Notes: a model not told the origin generated them from the sequence alone. A DNA stretch of 64,000 nt from Fluviirhizobium alvei (GCF_030551875.1 NZ_JAUOZU010000008.1:1-64000), one strand, 5' to 3'; counted from the stretch's first letter, positions 27,847-37,810 are shown. Numbers and translations: made by a program.

Positions 27847-30800
27847 CATCGCCCTCCCCGGCTTCATCGCTGTCTGCCGATGACCATTCGGAAACGCGCG
27901 CCAGATGGTCGTATTCGCCGCCATAGTCGCGATCCTTGAAGGGAGCAACGCGCGACTTGAAGCCATTCTTGCCTTCCCGCAAGGACGTCGTCAGCCGGAT
28001 CATCTGCAGAAGGGCCTGATCGGCGAGATCATTGGCAGAGCGGCGATCCTCTTCCTTGGTTCGCGCACTTTTCTCATTGTTGACCGTATCGATCCGGAAG
28101 CCGGCACCGGGACGCAGACGGTAGTAAAGAAGGTCCTCGGTCTCGAGCGCGGGTAGATCCTTGAAGCCACCCAGTCTCAGCGCTGCCGCCTCGAGAGAGA
28201 GTTGCGGATCGAGAAGTGTGCGCGCCTCCTTGGAGGATGGCGAAGATCCCGTCTTGTAATCGATGATATCCGCCTTGCCATCCTCTCGGATATCGATCCG
28301 GTCGGCACGACCGGTCAGGGAAATCTGTCCGCCAGCCAGCGCAATTCCCGCACGCGCCTCGACGACGCTTCTGGAAATGGTCGGATGCCGCTCCCGTTCA
28401 GCCTTGAGGAAGGGGGCAGCAACGTCCAGAAAACGCGGCTTCCAGATCGCTTCGACATGGGCTGGAAGAGCGGCTTCAAAGAATACCTCTTCGGCCAGCC
28501 TCCGCATGATATCCATCGCCTGCGGTGAAGCCGGATCATGCTCCTCCTTGATGAAACGCTCGACGATGGCATGGTATATCGTGCCGCGTTCGGCAGCGCC
28601 GGGATCGACATTGTAGGGATCGACCGGATCGAGCCGCAGCACCCGATGGGCATAGATGGAATAGGGATCGCGGCGCAATTTACCGGCTTCCGAAAAGGAA
28701 TAGCGCGTCGGCTGCTTTTCAGCCGGCGGGCGAGGATCCGGCCTTGTTGCAAATTCCTGCCGAGGGCCGATATCGACCTGTTCGGCATGATCGAGATAAA
28801 GCTGGCCACGCTGCTTCATCGCCTTTGCGATATCATCGCCGAACACGGACAACAGCTGCTGCAGAAACCGAGAGGCCACCGAAGGGGCGCCGGACTGGCG
28901 CAGCGAGCGGGTCAGAACCACATTCTCCGTCCCGAGGGCCATGACAAAATCATGGGCCGACTGGCCGATACGGCGTTCCGGCGGTTCAAGACCGATTCCC
29001 GTCTTCATCGTCCGCGACAGCAGCGGATTGTTGGCGGTCTTTGCGGGCCAGATGCCTTCGTTCAAACCACCCAGCACGAGGAGATCGACACGTTGCAGGC
29101 GCGCCTCAAGCGTCCCCCAGATGAAGACGCGCGGATGCGACATCGCTTTCGGCTTGATGCCCTGGCCGGCAAGAAGCGCCGTCATGACATCCACCCATTG
29201 CGGGCCCGTCGCCGTCATGGCACCACCATTGTCCATCAGCTCGCCTAGCATCGAAGCGAGAGCATCACCTGCCTCATTGGCCCAGAGATTGGCGAGATTA
29301 CCGAATTCGTCCCGGCAAAGAGCTTCAAGCACCCTACCCGTTGCGGACGCCCATTCCGAGAATGGAAAGTCGGGACGAACATAAAGACCTGAAAGGGAGG
29401 CAAGCTTGCTTGCGAGCGGTTCGACGGCACTTTCGATATCTTGGGCGAGCGCGAGGATGCTTTCAAACGTCTCGGGATCCTTGAGCGGCTGTTGCCAGAT
29501 CTTGCTGTAACTTGCCTCGGTCAGACGTTGATGGGAATCGCGCACGAGCTGCTGCAGATCGGCAATCTCTGCCGGGCTTGTGCCGCCGCGCAGGCAGAGC
29601 AATTCCAGTCTGTCGGCCAATCTGGACATTTCCTCCGCCGGCCTGCCAAGGCGGACGAGCGGATGCTTGATCAGGCTTGCAAGAGCCACCGGATCGCCCG
29701 GCCGCAATACGGTTTCCAAAACCAGCCGAACCAGATTGCCATGGTGCGAGGTCATGAGCGGTGCACCGGCTGAATCGTCAGCCTCGATTCCGAAACGGCG
29801 CAGTTCAGCGGAGACCCGTCGAGCCAGATCGCGATCCGGCGTGATCAGGGCCACCTGGCTATCCTTGCGGGCAGCAAGACCCAGCTTGAGTGCAATGGCG
29901 ATCGCCAACGCTTCCTCACGCTCATTGGCAGCCTCGACCAGAGCCAGTTCGGCACTTGCGGCTTCCAGTGCTTTTTCGGGAAGCGAGGTTCGCCATTCAT
30001 GCTGATTGGTTGCCGCATCGGCTGACAGAAAAGCGACCGACAGTGCGTTTTCTCTGTAAGCCATATCGAAAAGAGATGTACCGAGATCCACGACATCGGC
30101 ACGCGTGACCTTTAGCTTCGATAGCAACTGATGCAGGCCATATTGCGGATGACTGCGGCTCGATGGATCACCGTTCCGGCTGCCATCGGGTTGAAGCGCG
30201 CCCGCGAGGCTCCACTGGGCTTCCGTGAGTGTCAGATCGAGGCCGGGCAGAACGATCGTTCCCTGCTCGTGGCCGAAGATGGCGGCCATCAGATCCGCGG
30301 TCGCCGGAATGGAGCCTGTCGAGCCCGCAACGATGGTCGGCCCCATCGCCGGCAGGTTGCGCAGACGCTCCGCTTCCGCCCGCAACAGGGCATTGCGGTA
30401 AAAGGCAGGCGAAGAACGATCGAGTTCCGCCAGGCGCGCCGGCCAATAGTCGCGCGCAATCCGGAGGAACCGGTCGGTCAACTGCCACCAGACGGCCTGA
30501 TTGTCATAGGAGACCGCATCAAGACCCTGCCAGCCGGTTTCTTCCGTTTCGATACCGTCGATCAGATCGGCAAGGCTCTTGGCCAGCCAGATCGCATCGG
30601 CCGGACTGGCTGGGGCCGCCAGCGGTGAATCCTGATGGATATCGCGAATGGCATCGGGCAGGCTGTTGCGCCAGCCGAGAACCAGCACGCCGAGTTCAAC
30701 CAGCCTTGCCAAAGGCGAAATCGGCGGCGGCAGCGAAAGATCATCGCTGAGTGAGGTTTCATCGAAGAAGCCCGCATCTTCATCGACCTCGCCGAGCGGC

Positions 30801-31036
30801 CGGATTTCCGGCAAGATAGCCGAACGACCACCCAGCAGGGATACGAACTCTGAGCGCAGCACACGGGCGGCTCGTCGTGTAGGTAAGTATATCTTGACCT
30901 TTGCGAGCTGAAGCGGATCGCTTGGATCGTAGCGAAACCCCTTCACCAGACGCCCATCGAGGAGGGAGCGCGCCAGCACAGCGAGAAAATCTTCGCTTGG
31001 GCCGATCGTGAAAATCCTGCCCGCAGCCATGATCAT
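27839..31036 (-). CDS. addB: Double-strand-break repair protein AddB
   Basis: A 1065-residue AddB of the alphaproteobacterial type. It has an inactivated-helicase-like N-terminal region and a C-terminal RecB-type nuclease with the IIDYKTG motif. It forms the AddAB resection complex with the next gene. Two starts are possible: ATG at 31036, which overlaps the upstream stop as ATGA, or ATG at 31030, which has better spacing from a GGAG site. I give the longer one. It overlaps the nucleotidyltransferase gene by 4 bases. Confidence 0.93.
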   Translation of the reverse strand: MIMAAGRIFTIGPSEDFLAVLARSLLDGRLVKGFRYDPSDPLQLAKVKIYLPTRRAARVLRSEFVSLLGGRSAILPEIRPLGEVDEDAGFFDETSLSDDLSLPPPISPLARLVELGVLVLGWRNSLPDAIRDIHQDSPLAAPASPADAIWLAKSLADLIDGIETEETGWQGLDAVSYDNQAVWWQLTDRFLRIARDYWPARLAELDRSSPAFYRNALLRAEAERLRNLPAMGPTIVAGSTGSIPATADLMAAIFGHEQGTIVLPGLDLTLTEAQWSLAGALQPDGSRNGDPSSRSHPQYGLHQLLSKLKVTRADVVDLGTSLFDMAYRENALSVAFLSADAATNQHEWRTSLPEKALEAASAELALVEAANEREEALAIAIALKLGLAARKDSQVALITPDRDLARRVSAELRRFGIEADDSAGAPLMTSHHGNLVRLVLETVLRPGDPVALASLIKHPLVRLGRPAEEMSRLADRLELLCLRGGTSPAEIADLQQLVRDSHQRLTEASYSKIWQQPLKDPETFESILALAQDIESAVEPLASKLASLSGLYVRPDFPFSEWASATGRVLEALCRDEFGNLANLWANEAGDALASMLGELMDNGGAMTATGPQWVDVMTALLAGQGIKPKAMSHPRVFIWGTLEARLQRVDLLVLGGLNEGIWPAKTANNPLLSRTMKTGIGLEPPERRIGQSAHDFVMALGTENVVLTRSLRQSGAPSVASRFLQQLLSVFGDDIAKAMKQRGQLYLDHAEQVDIGPRQEFATRPDPRPPAEKQPTRYSFSEAGKLRRDPYSIYAHRVLRLDPVDPYNVDPGAAERGTIYHAIVERFIKEEHDPASPQAMDIMRRLAEEVFFEAALPAHVEAIWKPRFLDVAAPFLKAERERHPTISRSVVEARAGIALAGGQISLTGRADRIDIREDGKADIIDYKTGSSPSSKEARTLLDPQLSLEAAALRLGGFKDLPALETEDLLYYRLRPGAGFRIDTVNNEKSARTKEEDRRSANDLADQALLQMIRLTTSLREGKNGFKSRVAPFKDRDYGGEYDHLARVSEWSSADSDEAGEGDDV

Positions 31037-31761
31037 CCACTCCGGCCAAAGCGTCGGACGGCATTTTCGGCGGGACCGATGGCATCGGGTGTACCGGCCG
31101 TGATCCAATGCCCCTCCAGCATCAAGCCATAGAGACGCCCGGCCGCAATTGCGCGGTCGAAATAGATATTTAGGTTGAACGCCCCCTCAGGCGCATCGGC
31201 AAACAGACCGGAATCAAGAAGAATGGCGCCGGCATAGATAACGCCTTCCCCGCTTCCGTCGTAACGGCGCAACCGCCCGTCGACATCCATCGAGAAATCG
31301 ATCTTGCCATTATGCCCAGTCGTGTCTTCGTTGCGAACCACGAGCATGGCCATATCCATGGTCGCGGGATCGTAAAAGGAAGCCAGCCGCGCGAGGTTGG
31401 ATGGCTCACCTCGCGCTTCGCCGACCCAGAACAGATCCGCATTCATAACAAAGGTCGGGCCAACGGGCAGCAGCTTCAAACCCTTCACCAGGCCGCCGCC
31501 GGAATTCAAGAGCTCGGAACGTTCATCGGAAATGACGATGTCGAGATCATCGATGGCGCTAAGATGCGCTTCCATCTGCTCGGCAAAGTAATGGACATTG
31601 ACGGCGACCTGCCGGCAACCGACTTCGCGAAGGTGATCAAGCGCATAGTCGATGAGAGGCTTTCCGGCGATCGGCACCAGCGGCTTAGGCATCCTGTCCG
31701 TGATCGGGCGCATGCGCGTTCCCAGACCAGCTGCCAGAACCATGGCGTTTTCGACCACCAT
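31033..31761 (-). CDS. MurU-like nucleotidyltransferase
   Basis: A 242-residue sugar-1-phosphate nucleotidyltransferase. The signature LAAGLGTRMRPIT and KPLVPIAGKP at the N-terminus binds the nucleotide. The length and the neighbouring AmgK-like kinase domain point to MurU, which makes UDP-MurNAc from MurNAc-1-phosphate during peptidoglycan recycling. The pairing with an AmgK-like sugar kinase is the known recycling bypass that lets cells avoid the early Mur steps. The gene lies 3 bases after the tsaE/amgK fusion and overlaps addB. Confidence 0.8.
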   Translation of the reverse strand: MVVENAMVLAAGLGTRMRPITDRMPKPLVPIAGKPLIDYALDHLREVGCRQVAVNVHYFAEQMEAHLSAIDDLDIVISDERSELLNSGGGLVKGLKLLPVGPTFVMNADLFWVGEARGEPSNLARLASFYDPATMDMAMLVVRNEDTTGHNGKIDFSMDVDGRLRRYDGSGEGVIYAGAILLDSGLFADAPEGAFNLNIYFDRAIAAGRLYGLMLEGHWITAGTPDAIGPAENAVRRFGRSG

Positions 31762-31764
31762 GGT

Positions 31765-33282
31765 TCAGCCTTCCGGCGTGGCGTTGGTGGTAATGCCGAC
31801 CTTCTGGCACCAGTCCTTGAGCGGTGCTGTCACCGGATGTTCGAAAGCCATACCGAGATGCCAGAGCGTTCGCGGCATATGGCGCATATAGCCGTTCAGG
31901 CCGTCGCGTTCCTTCAGGCGCACCCAGAGACCGTTGAGACGGCAGGCGCGCTGGGCAGACATGATCGCGAAGGATTTGAGAAACAGTGCGCGATCGAAAC
32001 CCTGGCCCTGCGCTTCGCGCGTTGCAAGATAGGTTTCAAGCAGGCGGTCCATCAATGAACGTTCGACGGTCACGCGGGCATCCTGTGCGATGGAAACCAC
32101 GTCATAGGACGATGGGCCGATGATCGCATCCTGGAAATCGATGATACCAACGCGGTCGAACCCCTGCCGTTCGGCAAGCCACATGATGTTGGGCGAATGG
32201 AAATCGCGCAGGACGAGGTTGGTTTCCACATCCGAGAGCTCGTCGATCAGATGGTCCCAGATTGCCAGATATTCCTGTTTCTCGGCTTCGGTCGCCTGCG
32301 TTCCGCGGCGCCAGGGCAGATGCCAGTCCAGGAGCACCTCAGCCTCGAATTTCAGAGTGGTCCGATCGAAATGCGGCAAGGGGTGCATGAGCCCGCCTTC
32401 GACCGGCAAGTCGGCCGGTGGCTGACGGCGATGGAAATCCGCAAGGCAGCGGACGGATTCCTCATACCGCTCCGGAATGGGCCGACCCTCGGCGTCGAGC
32501 ACGCCCTGGGATCCGAGATCTTCGATCAGCATGATCCCCTGATCGATGTCGGTCGCATGAATCTCGGGCGCCGAAAGCCCAATCGAACGCAGATAATTGC
32601 CAACCGCGATGAATGGTTTCACATCTTCTGCGAGATGGACCAGCTGCGAATAGGGCTTGCCATCCCTGATCGGCGGTCCGTTGGGGCGGGCCGGCGAATC
32701 CATGACAACGAACGGCTTTCCATCGACACTCGTCAATCGCTCGTAACAGCGGAACGAGGTATCGCCGGTCAGGAACCGCCGATGACCGCCCTTCATGCCA
32801 TGCTGATCGAGGAAGGCGCGAATGAGTTGCACGCGTTCAAACCGCTCGGCAAATCGACCGGCATTGCAGGTGATTGTCAGCTGGCGACCAGCGCCCTCGT
32901 GCACGATCTCGACATGGATTGCGTTTGCCGGCAGTCGCGAACCGGCTTTTTCCGGCCATTCGATGAGAGCGGCACCACGCTCGAGCGCTTCGTCCAGACC
33001 CAATTCATCGAGTTCGCTTTCAAAGCCGATGCGATAAAGATCGAAATGCGAAATCGGAATGCGCGCATCGTAAGTCTGAACCAACGTAAAGGTCGGACTG
33101 GGAACTTCGAGAGCCGGATCGCCGGCCATCGCGCGGATCAGCGCACGCGACAGCGTGGTCTTGCCGGCACCGAGATCGCCATGGAGCGCCAGGCAATCCC
33201 CGACCCCAACGGTCAGGGCCAGATCCTCGCCAAGATTGATGGTGGCTGCTTCATCAGCCAGAAAAATCGAAAAACGCGTCAT
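31765..33282 (-). CDS. TsaE / AmgK-like phosphotransferase fusion protein
   Basis: A 505-residue two-domain protein. Residues 1-155 are a complete TsaE, the ATPase of the tRNA N6-threonylcarbamoyladenosine pathway, with Walker A GDLGAGKTT (35-43). Residues from about 165 form an aminoglycoside-phosphotransferase-like kinase with a catalytic loop LRDFHSPNIMW and metal site IDFQDAI, fitting AmgK, the anomeric MurNAc/GlcNAc kinase. The fusion is continuous, with no frameshift. Its 3' neighbour is the MurU-like gene. The C-terminal assignment is by motif and context, not by a specific substrate residue. Confidence 0.85.
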   Translation of the reverse strand: MTRFSIFLADEAATINLGEDLALTVGVGDCLALHGDLGAGKTTLSRALIRAMAGDPALEVPSPTFTLVQTYDARIPISHFDLYRIGFESELDELGLDEALERGAALIEWPEKAGSRLPANAIHVEIVHEGAGRQLTITCNAGRFAERFERVQLIRAFLDQHGMKGGHRRFLTGDTSFRCYERLTSVDGKPFVVMDSPARPNGPPIRDGKPYSQLVHLAEDVKPFIAVGNYLRSIGLSAPEIHATDIDQGIMLIEDLGSQGVLDAEGRPIPERYEESVRCLADFHRRQPPADLPVEGGLMHPLPHFDRTTLKFEAEVLLDWHLPWRRGTQATEAEKQEYLAIWDHLIDELSDVETNLVLRDFHSPNIMWLAERQGFDRVGIIDFQDAIIGPSSYDVVSIAQDARVTVERSLMDRLLETYLATREAQGQGFDRALFLKSFAIMSAQRACRLNGLWVRLKERDGLNGYMRHMPRTLWHLGMAFEHPVTAPLKDWCQKVGITTNATPEG

Positions 33283-33289
33283 CCAAAAC

Positions 33290-35764
33290 TCATTCAGCTG
33301 CCGTAGCCCTCAGGCCTCCCAGGGCCGGAATCCGGCACGTGATTCGGGTGCCGAGACCCGGCGCCGAATCGACCGATATCGACCCACGGTGCAGGTTGAC
33401 GAAGCTTTCGACGATTGCAAGCCCCAGTCCGGCGCCGGACTTGCGACCGCCGCGTCCATCGGATTCAAATCGATTGAATATCTTGGCTTGCATTTCCGGT
33501 GTCATACCGGGACCGGAATCGGAAACGCTGAAGACGAAATCATCGTCCTCGCGCCAGCAGCGCAGGCCGATGATCGAACCATCGGGGGCAAAGTTCGCCG
33601 CGTTGGTGAGGAGCTTGATGAAGATCTGCTTGAGGCGCTGATGATCGGCCAGAATGGTGCCGAGATCATTGTCCGCGAGGATATTGAGCGTGACGTCATT
33701 TTCCTGGAGGCGGTGCGCGATCTGCAGGGAGACTTCATCGAGCAGATCGCCGATACGAACCGTTTCGTAGTTGAGTTCCATGATGCCGGCATCGACCGTT
33801 GCAAGATCGAGAATATCATTGACCAGCGTCAAGAGGACCGACGACGAGTTGGAGATATGGTCGAGATATTCCGCCTGCCGGTTGGTCAGCGGATCCATGC
33901 CCGGTGTCCGCAACAGATCGGTGAAGCCGATGATGTTGGTGAGCGGGGACCGCAGTTCATAGGAGACGTGCTGCACGAAGGCATTCTTGAGTTCGTCCGC
34001 CTTGCGCAGGGCCTCATTCTTGTCCTTGAGCGCCCGCTCGGCAAGAACCGAATCGGTGACGTTGACGAAGGTCAGCATCGTCTGCGCATTCGGCAGCGGA
34101 ATAACGGCGAAATCGAGCACCAGGCCGGTCTTGAGTTCGAGTTTGCCGGAGGACTGCACCCGCTCGTCGTCAAAGGAGGTGATGATACGGGAGAAATATT
34201 TCCATCCGTCCGGCCCGTCATGCGAAGCCTGGCAAGCCACTTCGATATCGCGAATATGCGTGCCCGGTTCGGCTTCTTTCGCCGTCACGCCCCAGATGGC
34301 GCGGAAGGCGGGGTTGGACAAAGTGATACGGCCATCGGGCGAGAACACCGCCACGCCTTCGGCGAGGTGGTCGATCGTTTCACCCTGGACTTTCAGAAGC
34401 GTGTTGTAGCGCGTCTCGAGATCGACCTGCTCGGTGAGGTTTTCGAACACCCAGGTAGCGCCACCCTGGGGCCTTGCCGTCGCGAACACCCGAAGCGTCT
34501 GGCCGTTCGGCATATGCCAGACATCGGTCAGCGTTTCGAAGGAGCGATAGACGGAGAGGATGTTTTCCTTCCAGCTCTTCCAGTTCAACTGTTCGGGAAG
34601 GCGCGATGCCGCGCGAAGTCGATCGAGCAATTCGCCATGACCGGGGCGCGAATCAAGGAAAGCGGCGTCGAGCGACCATAATTCCCGGAACGCCTGGTTA
34701 TAGAATTGCAGCACCTGCCGATCGTCGAAGATCGCAACCGGGGTGGCAAGCATATCGAGCGTCTCGGCATGGCTCTTGATCGTACGGCTCAGTTCGTCGC
34801 GCACGGCTTCCGACTGCGTGACATCGACGGCCAGTCCAGCCGAGCCGGTGGGAGTCTTCACATCCACAACATCGAAGAAGGCACGATTGCCATGAACGAC
34901 GGTGGCGACCTTGTCGTGAAAGGGCGAAACGGGGTTGCTGAGGGCGCGGATCTTCTCCCGCGTTGCCGTTTCGAGCAGTTCCTTGCGGGCCGCGACGGCT
35001 TCGCCCGGGCTGGCTGCGGACACCGCCTCGGCATAAGCGCCATTGACCCAGGCCAGTTCGCCCTCGCCATTGCGCTGCCAGCTTGGCATATCGACGGTGT
35101 CGAGCAGCGCCTCGAAGCTGCGGATGGAGGATTTCAGACGCCCGCATTCGATCTGCAGTTCGGCAACCTCAGCCCGGAGATTGTTGAGTGCGACGAAACG
35201 AACGAAGGCGCGGCCACCCGAGACCCAGCCCTGCGCTTCCAGCACTTCGTCGCGCTGCGTTTCGACCATCAGGTCAAAACCCGTCGCGTTGCTGCGGAGC
35301 TTCTCGATGGCATTTTCCAGTTCGCCGGCCGAGCGTGGCTTGATCCAGCGGCCGAAGGCCAGAAATTCGCTCTCGCCCGCCGGAGCGCCGGTTTCCAGGG
35401 GCAGTTGGCCGATCTGTTCAGGCTGGTTGGTGACCGCGTCCCAGATGACAATGCGGCGGTTCTTGTCGGCGATCAGGGCCTCATAGCGGGAAATCCGCGA
35501 CTGGGCGTCATAAAGGGCAGAACGGATCTCGCGATTCTGGTTTTCGACGACGTTGCGTTTACGGAGAAAGACGAAGGCCGCGATGACGGATACCGACAGC
35601 AGCCCAGCTGCCGTGGCCATGCCGACAATATCGATGGTGGAGAACCACCGGCGCGCTGCAGGTTCAGCCGCCAAAGCGGGCAACGGCATCAAGGCGCTCG
35701 CGCCGATCAGCGCTCGCATCCATGCAAGTCGTCCGGTCTTTTGTGAAATCGTGCGATTGCCCAT
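33290..35764 (-). CDS. divL: DivL-type PAS sensor kinase with tyrosine in place of the phospho-acceptor histidine
   Basis: A membrane-anchored multi-PAS kinase of 824 residues from the start chosen here (35764); ATGs at 35905 and 35719 are alternatives. A hydrophobic segment near the N-terminus leads to several PAS-like sensor regions and then HisKA and ATPase domains. The H-box reads HVSYELRSPLTN: Tyr602 (codon TAT at 33959-33961) stands where the canonical SHELRTPL has histidine. This is the hallmark of DivL, which in Caulobacter controls CckA and hence CtrA in the cell cycle. The ATP-binding G boxes (DSGPGMT, GAGLGLAIV) are intact. It heads the unit running to trxA, with the tsaE fusion 7 bases downstream. 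Confidence 0.9.
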   Translation of the reverse strand: MGNRTISQKTGRLAWMRALIGASALMPLPALAAEPAARRWFSTIDIVGMATAAGLLSVSVIAAFVFLRKRNVVENQNREIRSALYDAQSRISRYEALIADKNRRIVIWDAVTNQPEQIGQLPLETGAPAGESEFLAFGRWIKPRSAGELENAIEKLRSNATGFDLMVETQRDEVLEAQGWVSGGRAFVRFVALNNLRAEVAELQIECGRLKSSIRSFEALLDTVDMPSWQRNGEGELAWVNGAYAEAVSAASPGEAVAARKELLETATREKIRALSNPVSPFHDKVATVVHGNRAFFDVVDVKTPTGSAGLAVDVTQSEAVRDELSRTIKSHAETLDMLATPVAIFDDRQVLQFYNQAFRELWSLDAAFLDSRPGHGELLDRLRAASRLPEQLNWKSWKENILSVYRSFETLTDVWHMPNGQTLRVFATARPQGGATWVFENLTEQVDLETRYNTLLKVQGETIDHLAEGVAVFSPDGRITLSNPAFRAIWGVTAKEAEPGTHIRDIEVACQASHDGPDGWKYFSRIITSFDDERVQSSGKLELKTGLVLDFAVIPLPNAQTMLTFVNVTDSVLAERALKDKNEALRKADELKNAFVQHVSYELRSPLTNIIGFTDLLRTPGMDPLTNRQAEYLDHISNSSSVLLTLVNDILDLATVDAGIMELNYETVRIGDLLDEVSLQIAHRLQENDVTLNILADNDLGTILADHQRLKQIFIKLLTNAANFAPDGSIIGLRCWREDDDFVFSVSDSGPGMTPEMQAKIFNRFESDGRGGRKSGAGLGLAIVESFVNLHRGSISVDSAPGLGTRITCRIPALGGLRATAAE

Positions 35765-36068
35765 GCAATCCACCCGGTTTCGCTGTGCCGAATCCTGTTC
35801 GCATCCCGAATTCATCAGGCCAGTCCCCGCATTGTCCGCCATCTGCTCAATCGTCCTGACCGGGATCGAAAAGCGCTGGTTCAACGCGTTCCACGACGGC
35901 TTCATGAACCGTCATCCCGTTCGCCTCGCAACTCATTCACGGGCTGATGATTCCGTCCCGCCTCGTTCGGGCTTGGCACCATCTCCGTTCGCCCACGGAT
36001 GATGGCGCCATTCGAATCATGGTTAAAACCATACTATCTTGCCCCGGGAGCGGGAAGGCATTGACCTA
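35765..36068 (-). other. Gene-free region upstream of divL
   Basis: About 300 bases between divL and the ahcY terminator. It should hold the divL promoter on the minus strand, but I cannot pick a convincing -35/-10. Part of it may be coding if divL starts at 35905. I see no CtrA-type TTAA-N7-TTAA site. Confidence 0.4.
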
Positions 36069-36105
36069 AAAAAGCGGCCGCGCAGAAGCGATTCTGCGCG
36101 GCCGT
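36069..36105 (-). terminator. Rho-independent terminator of ahcY
   Basis: A 13-base GC-rich perfect stem (arms 36075-36087 and 36092-36104) closes a 4-base loop about 30 bases beyond the ahcY stop. On the minus strand it is followed by GCTTTTTTAGG, a clear T-run. This separates ahcY from divL transcription. Confidence 0.9.
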
Positions 36106-36133
36106 CAATATGTTGTATCTGTTATCGACAGAA

Positions 36134-37534
36134 TTAATAGCGGTAGTGTTCCGCCTTGAACGGACCCGACTTTTCGACATTGATATAGCCGGCCTGTTCG
36201 TCCGAAAGTTCGGTGAGGCTTACGCCAAGCTTTTCAAGGTGAAGGCGCGCGACCTTTTCATCGAGATGCTTCGGCAGAACATAGACCTGATTCTTGTATT
36301 CGCCGGTGTTGTTGAACAGCTCGATCTGGCCGAGAACCTGGTTGGTGAACGATGCCGACATCACGAAAGACGGATGGCCGGTGGCGTTTCCAAGGTTGAG
36401 GAGACGGCCTTCCGAAAGCAGGATCATGCGGTTGCCCTTCGGGAACTCGATCATGTCGACCTGCGGCTTGATGTTGGTCCATTTCAGATTGCGCAGGCCT
36501 GCGACCTGGATCTCGTTATCGAAGTGACCGATGTTGCCGACGATCGCCATGTCCTTCATCTCGCGCATATGGTCGAGACGAATGACGTCCTTGTTGCCGG
36601 TTGCGGTGATAAAGATATCGGCCGTCGAGACGACATCCTCGAGCTTGACGACTTCGAAACCGTCCATGGCGGCCTGAAGCGCGCAGATCGGATCGATTTC
36701 GGTGACCTTGACGCGGGCGCCGGCGCCGCGCAGCGAGGCTGCCGAACCCTTGCCGACATCGCCGTAACCGCAGACGACGGCGACCTTGCCGGCCATCATA
36801 ACGTCGGTGCCGCGGCGGATACCGTCAACCAGCGATTCCTTACAGCCATACTTGTTGTCGAACTTCGACTTCGTGACCGAGTCGTTGACATTGATGGCCG
36901 GGAAAGGAAGCAGGCCCTTTTCCGAAAGCTGGTAAAGACGATGAACGCCGGTGGTGGTTTCCTCGGTCACACCCTTGATCGCATCGCGCTGCTTGGTGAA
37001 CCAGCCCGGCGAAGCCTTGAGGCGCTTCTTGATCTGGGCGAACAGGATTTCTTCTTCTTCCGAACCCGGGTTCGAGAGAACATCCTCACCGGCTTCGGCG
37101 CGAGCGCCGAGCAGGATGTACATGGTGGCATCACCACCGTCATCGAGGATCATGTTGGAGAAGCCGCCATCGGCCCATTGGAAGATCTGGTCGGTGTAGG
37201 TCCAGTATTCTTCGAGCGTTTCACCCTTGACGGCAAACACCGGGATACCGGCAGCGGCAATCGCTGCAGCGGCGTGGTCCTGGGTCGAGAAGATGTTGCA
37301 CGAGGCCCAGCGCACCTCCGCACCGAGCGCAACCAGCGTTTCGATGAGGACGGCGGTCTGGATCGTCATATGCAGCGAACCGGTGATGCGGGCGCCCTTG
37401 AGCGGCTTCTTCTCGCCATATTCGGCGCGAGCGGCCATCAGGCCCGGCATTTCGGTTTCAGCGATGTCGATTTCCTTGCGGCCAAAATCGGCAAGACCGA
37501 TATCGGCGACCAGATAGTCTTTGTTTGCAGTCAT
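36134..37534 (-). CDS. ahcY: Adenosylhomocysteinase
   Basis: A 466-residue NAD-dependent S-adenosylhomocysteine hydrolase that clears the product of all SAM methylations. The NAD-binding [12 protein letters not shown] motif and the C-terminal [10 protein letters not shown] tail are exact family marks, and the catalytic regions around HMTIQTAVL and [13 protein letters not shown] are intact. The ATG at 37534 has a GGAG site eight bases upstream. It stands alone, with its own operator-like palindrome and terminator. Confidence 0.97.
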   Translation of the reverse strand: MTANKDYLVADIGLADFGRKEIDIAETEMPGLMAARAEYGEKKPLKGARITGSLHMTIQTAVLIETLVALGAEVRWASCNIFSTQDHAAAAIAAAGIPVFAVKGETLEEYWTYTDQIFQWADGGFSNMILDDGGDATMYILLGARAEAGEDVLSNPGSEEEEILFAQIKKRLKASPGWFTKQRDAIKGVTEETTTGVHRLYQLSEKGLLPFPAINVNDSVTKSKFDNKYGCKESLVDGIRRGTDVMMAGKVAVVCGYGDVGKGSAASLRGAGARVKVTEIDPICALQAAMDGFEVVKLEDVVSTADIFITATGNKDVIRLDHMREMKDMAIVGNIGHFDNEIQVAGLRNLKWTNIKPQVDMIEFPKGNRMILLSEGRLLNLGNATGHPSFVMSASFTNQVLGQIELFNNTGEYKNQVYVLPKHLDEKVARLHLEKLGVSLTELSDEQAGYINVEKSGPFKAEHYRY

Positions 37535-37640
37535 GTGAATCTCCAGAATGGTCCCAAGGGACAAGTTCGCCGGGCGCAGCCTGAAGCGCCCCAGAATGCG
37601 GGATGGCCTCATCTATCAGGAAATTCATGGATAGGCAATA

Positions 37641-37668
37641 AGGACATAAAGAAGTCTTTATATGTCCT
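37641..37668 (-). promoter_or_regulatory. Operator-like palindrome upstream of ahcY
   Basis: AGGACATAAAGA (37641-37652) and TCTTTATATGTCCT (37655-37668) form a near-perfect inverted repeat about 105 bases upstream of the ahcY start. On the ahcY strand it contains TATAAA, and TTGGCA lies about 18-20 bases further upstream, so a bound protein would block the promoter. The site could be for SahR, the ArsR-type regulator of the methionine/SAH cycle, but that identification is a guess from context. Confidence 0.55.
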
Positions 37669-37810
37669 GAACCGTCGGTTAATGCCAAGGGTCAACGCAT
37701 GGCAGGCGCCGTTACTCGGCCTGACCTTCCGTTCAGATCGCCGGATTTGTCTTCTATGTTCTTGTTTGGATCGTCGGTGGCCATCCAGCCGCTTAAGATG
37801 CGGCCGGCGA

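Noticed and set aside
33335-33344. GGCACGTGAT in the divL gene as a parS site
   Set aside because: The core lacks the TTCACGTGAA palindrome, with several mismatches to the 16-mer.
37535-37810. A SAM-II or SAH riboswitch upstream of ahcY
   Set aside because: I did not see the conserved loop sequences or pseudoknot pairing of either class. The palindrome suggests a protein operator instead.
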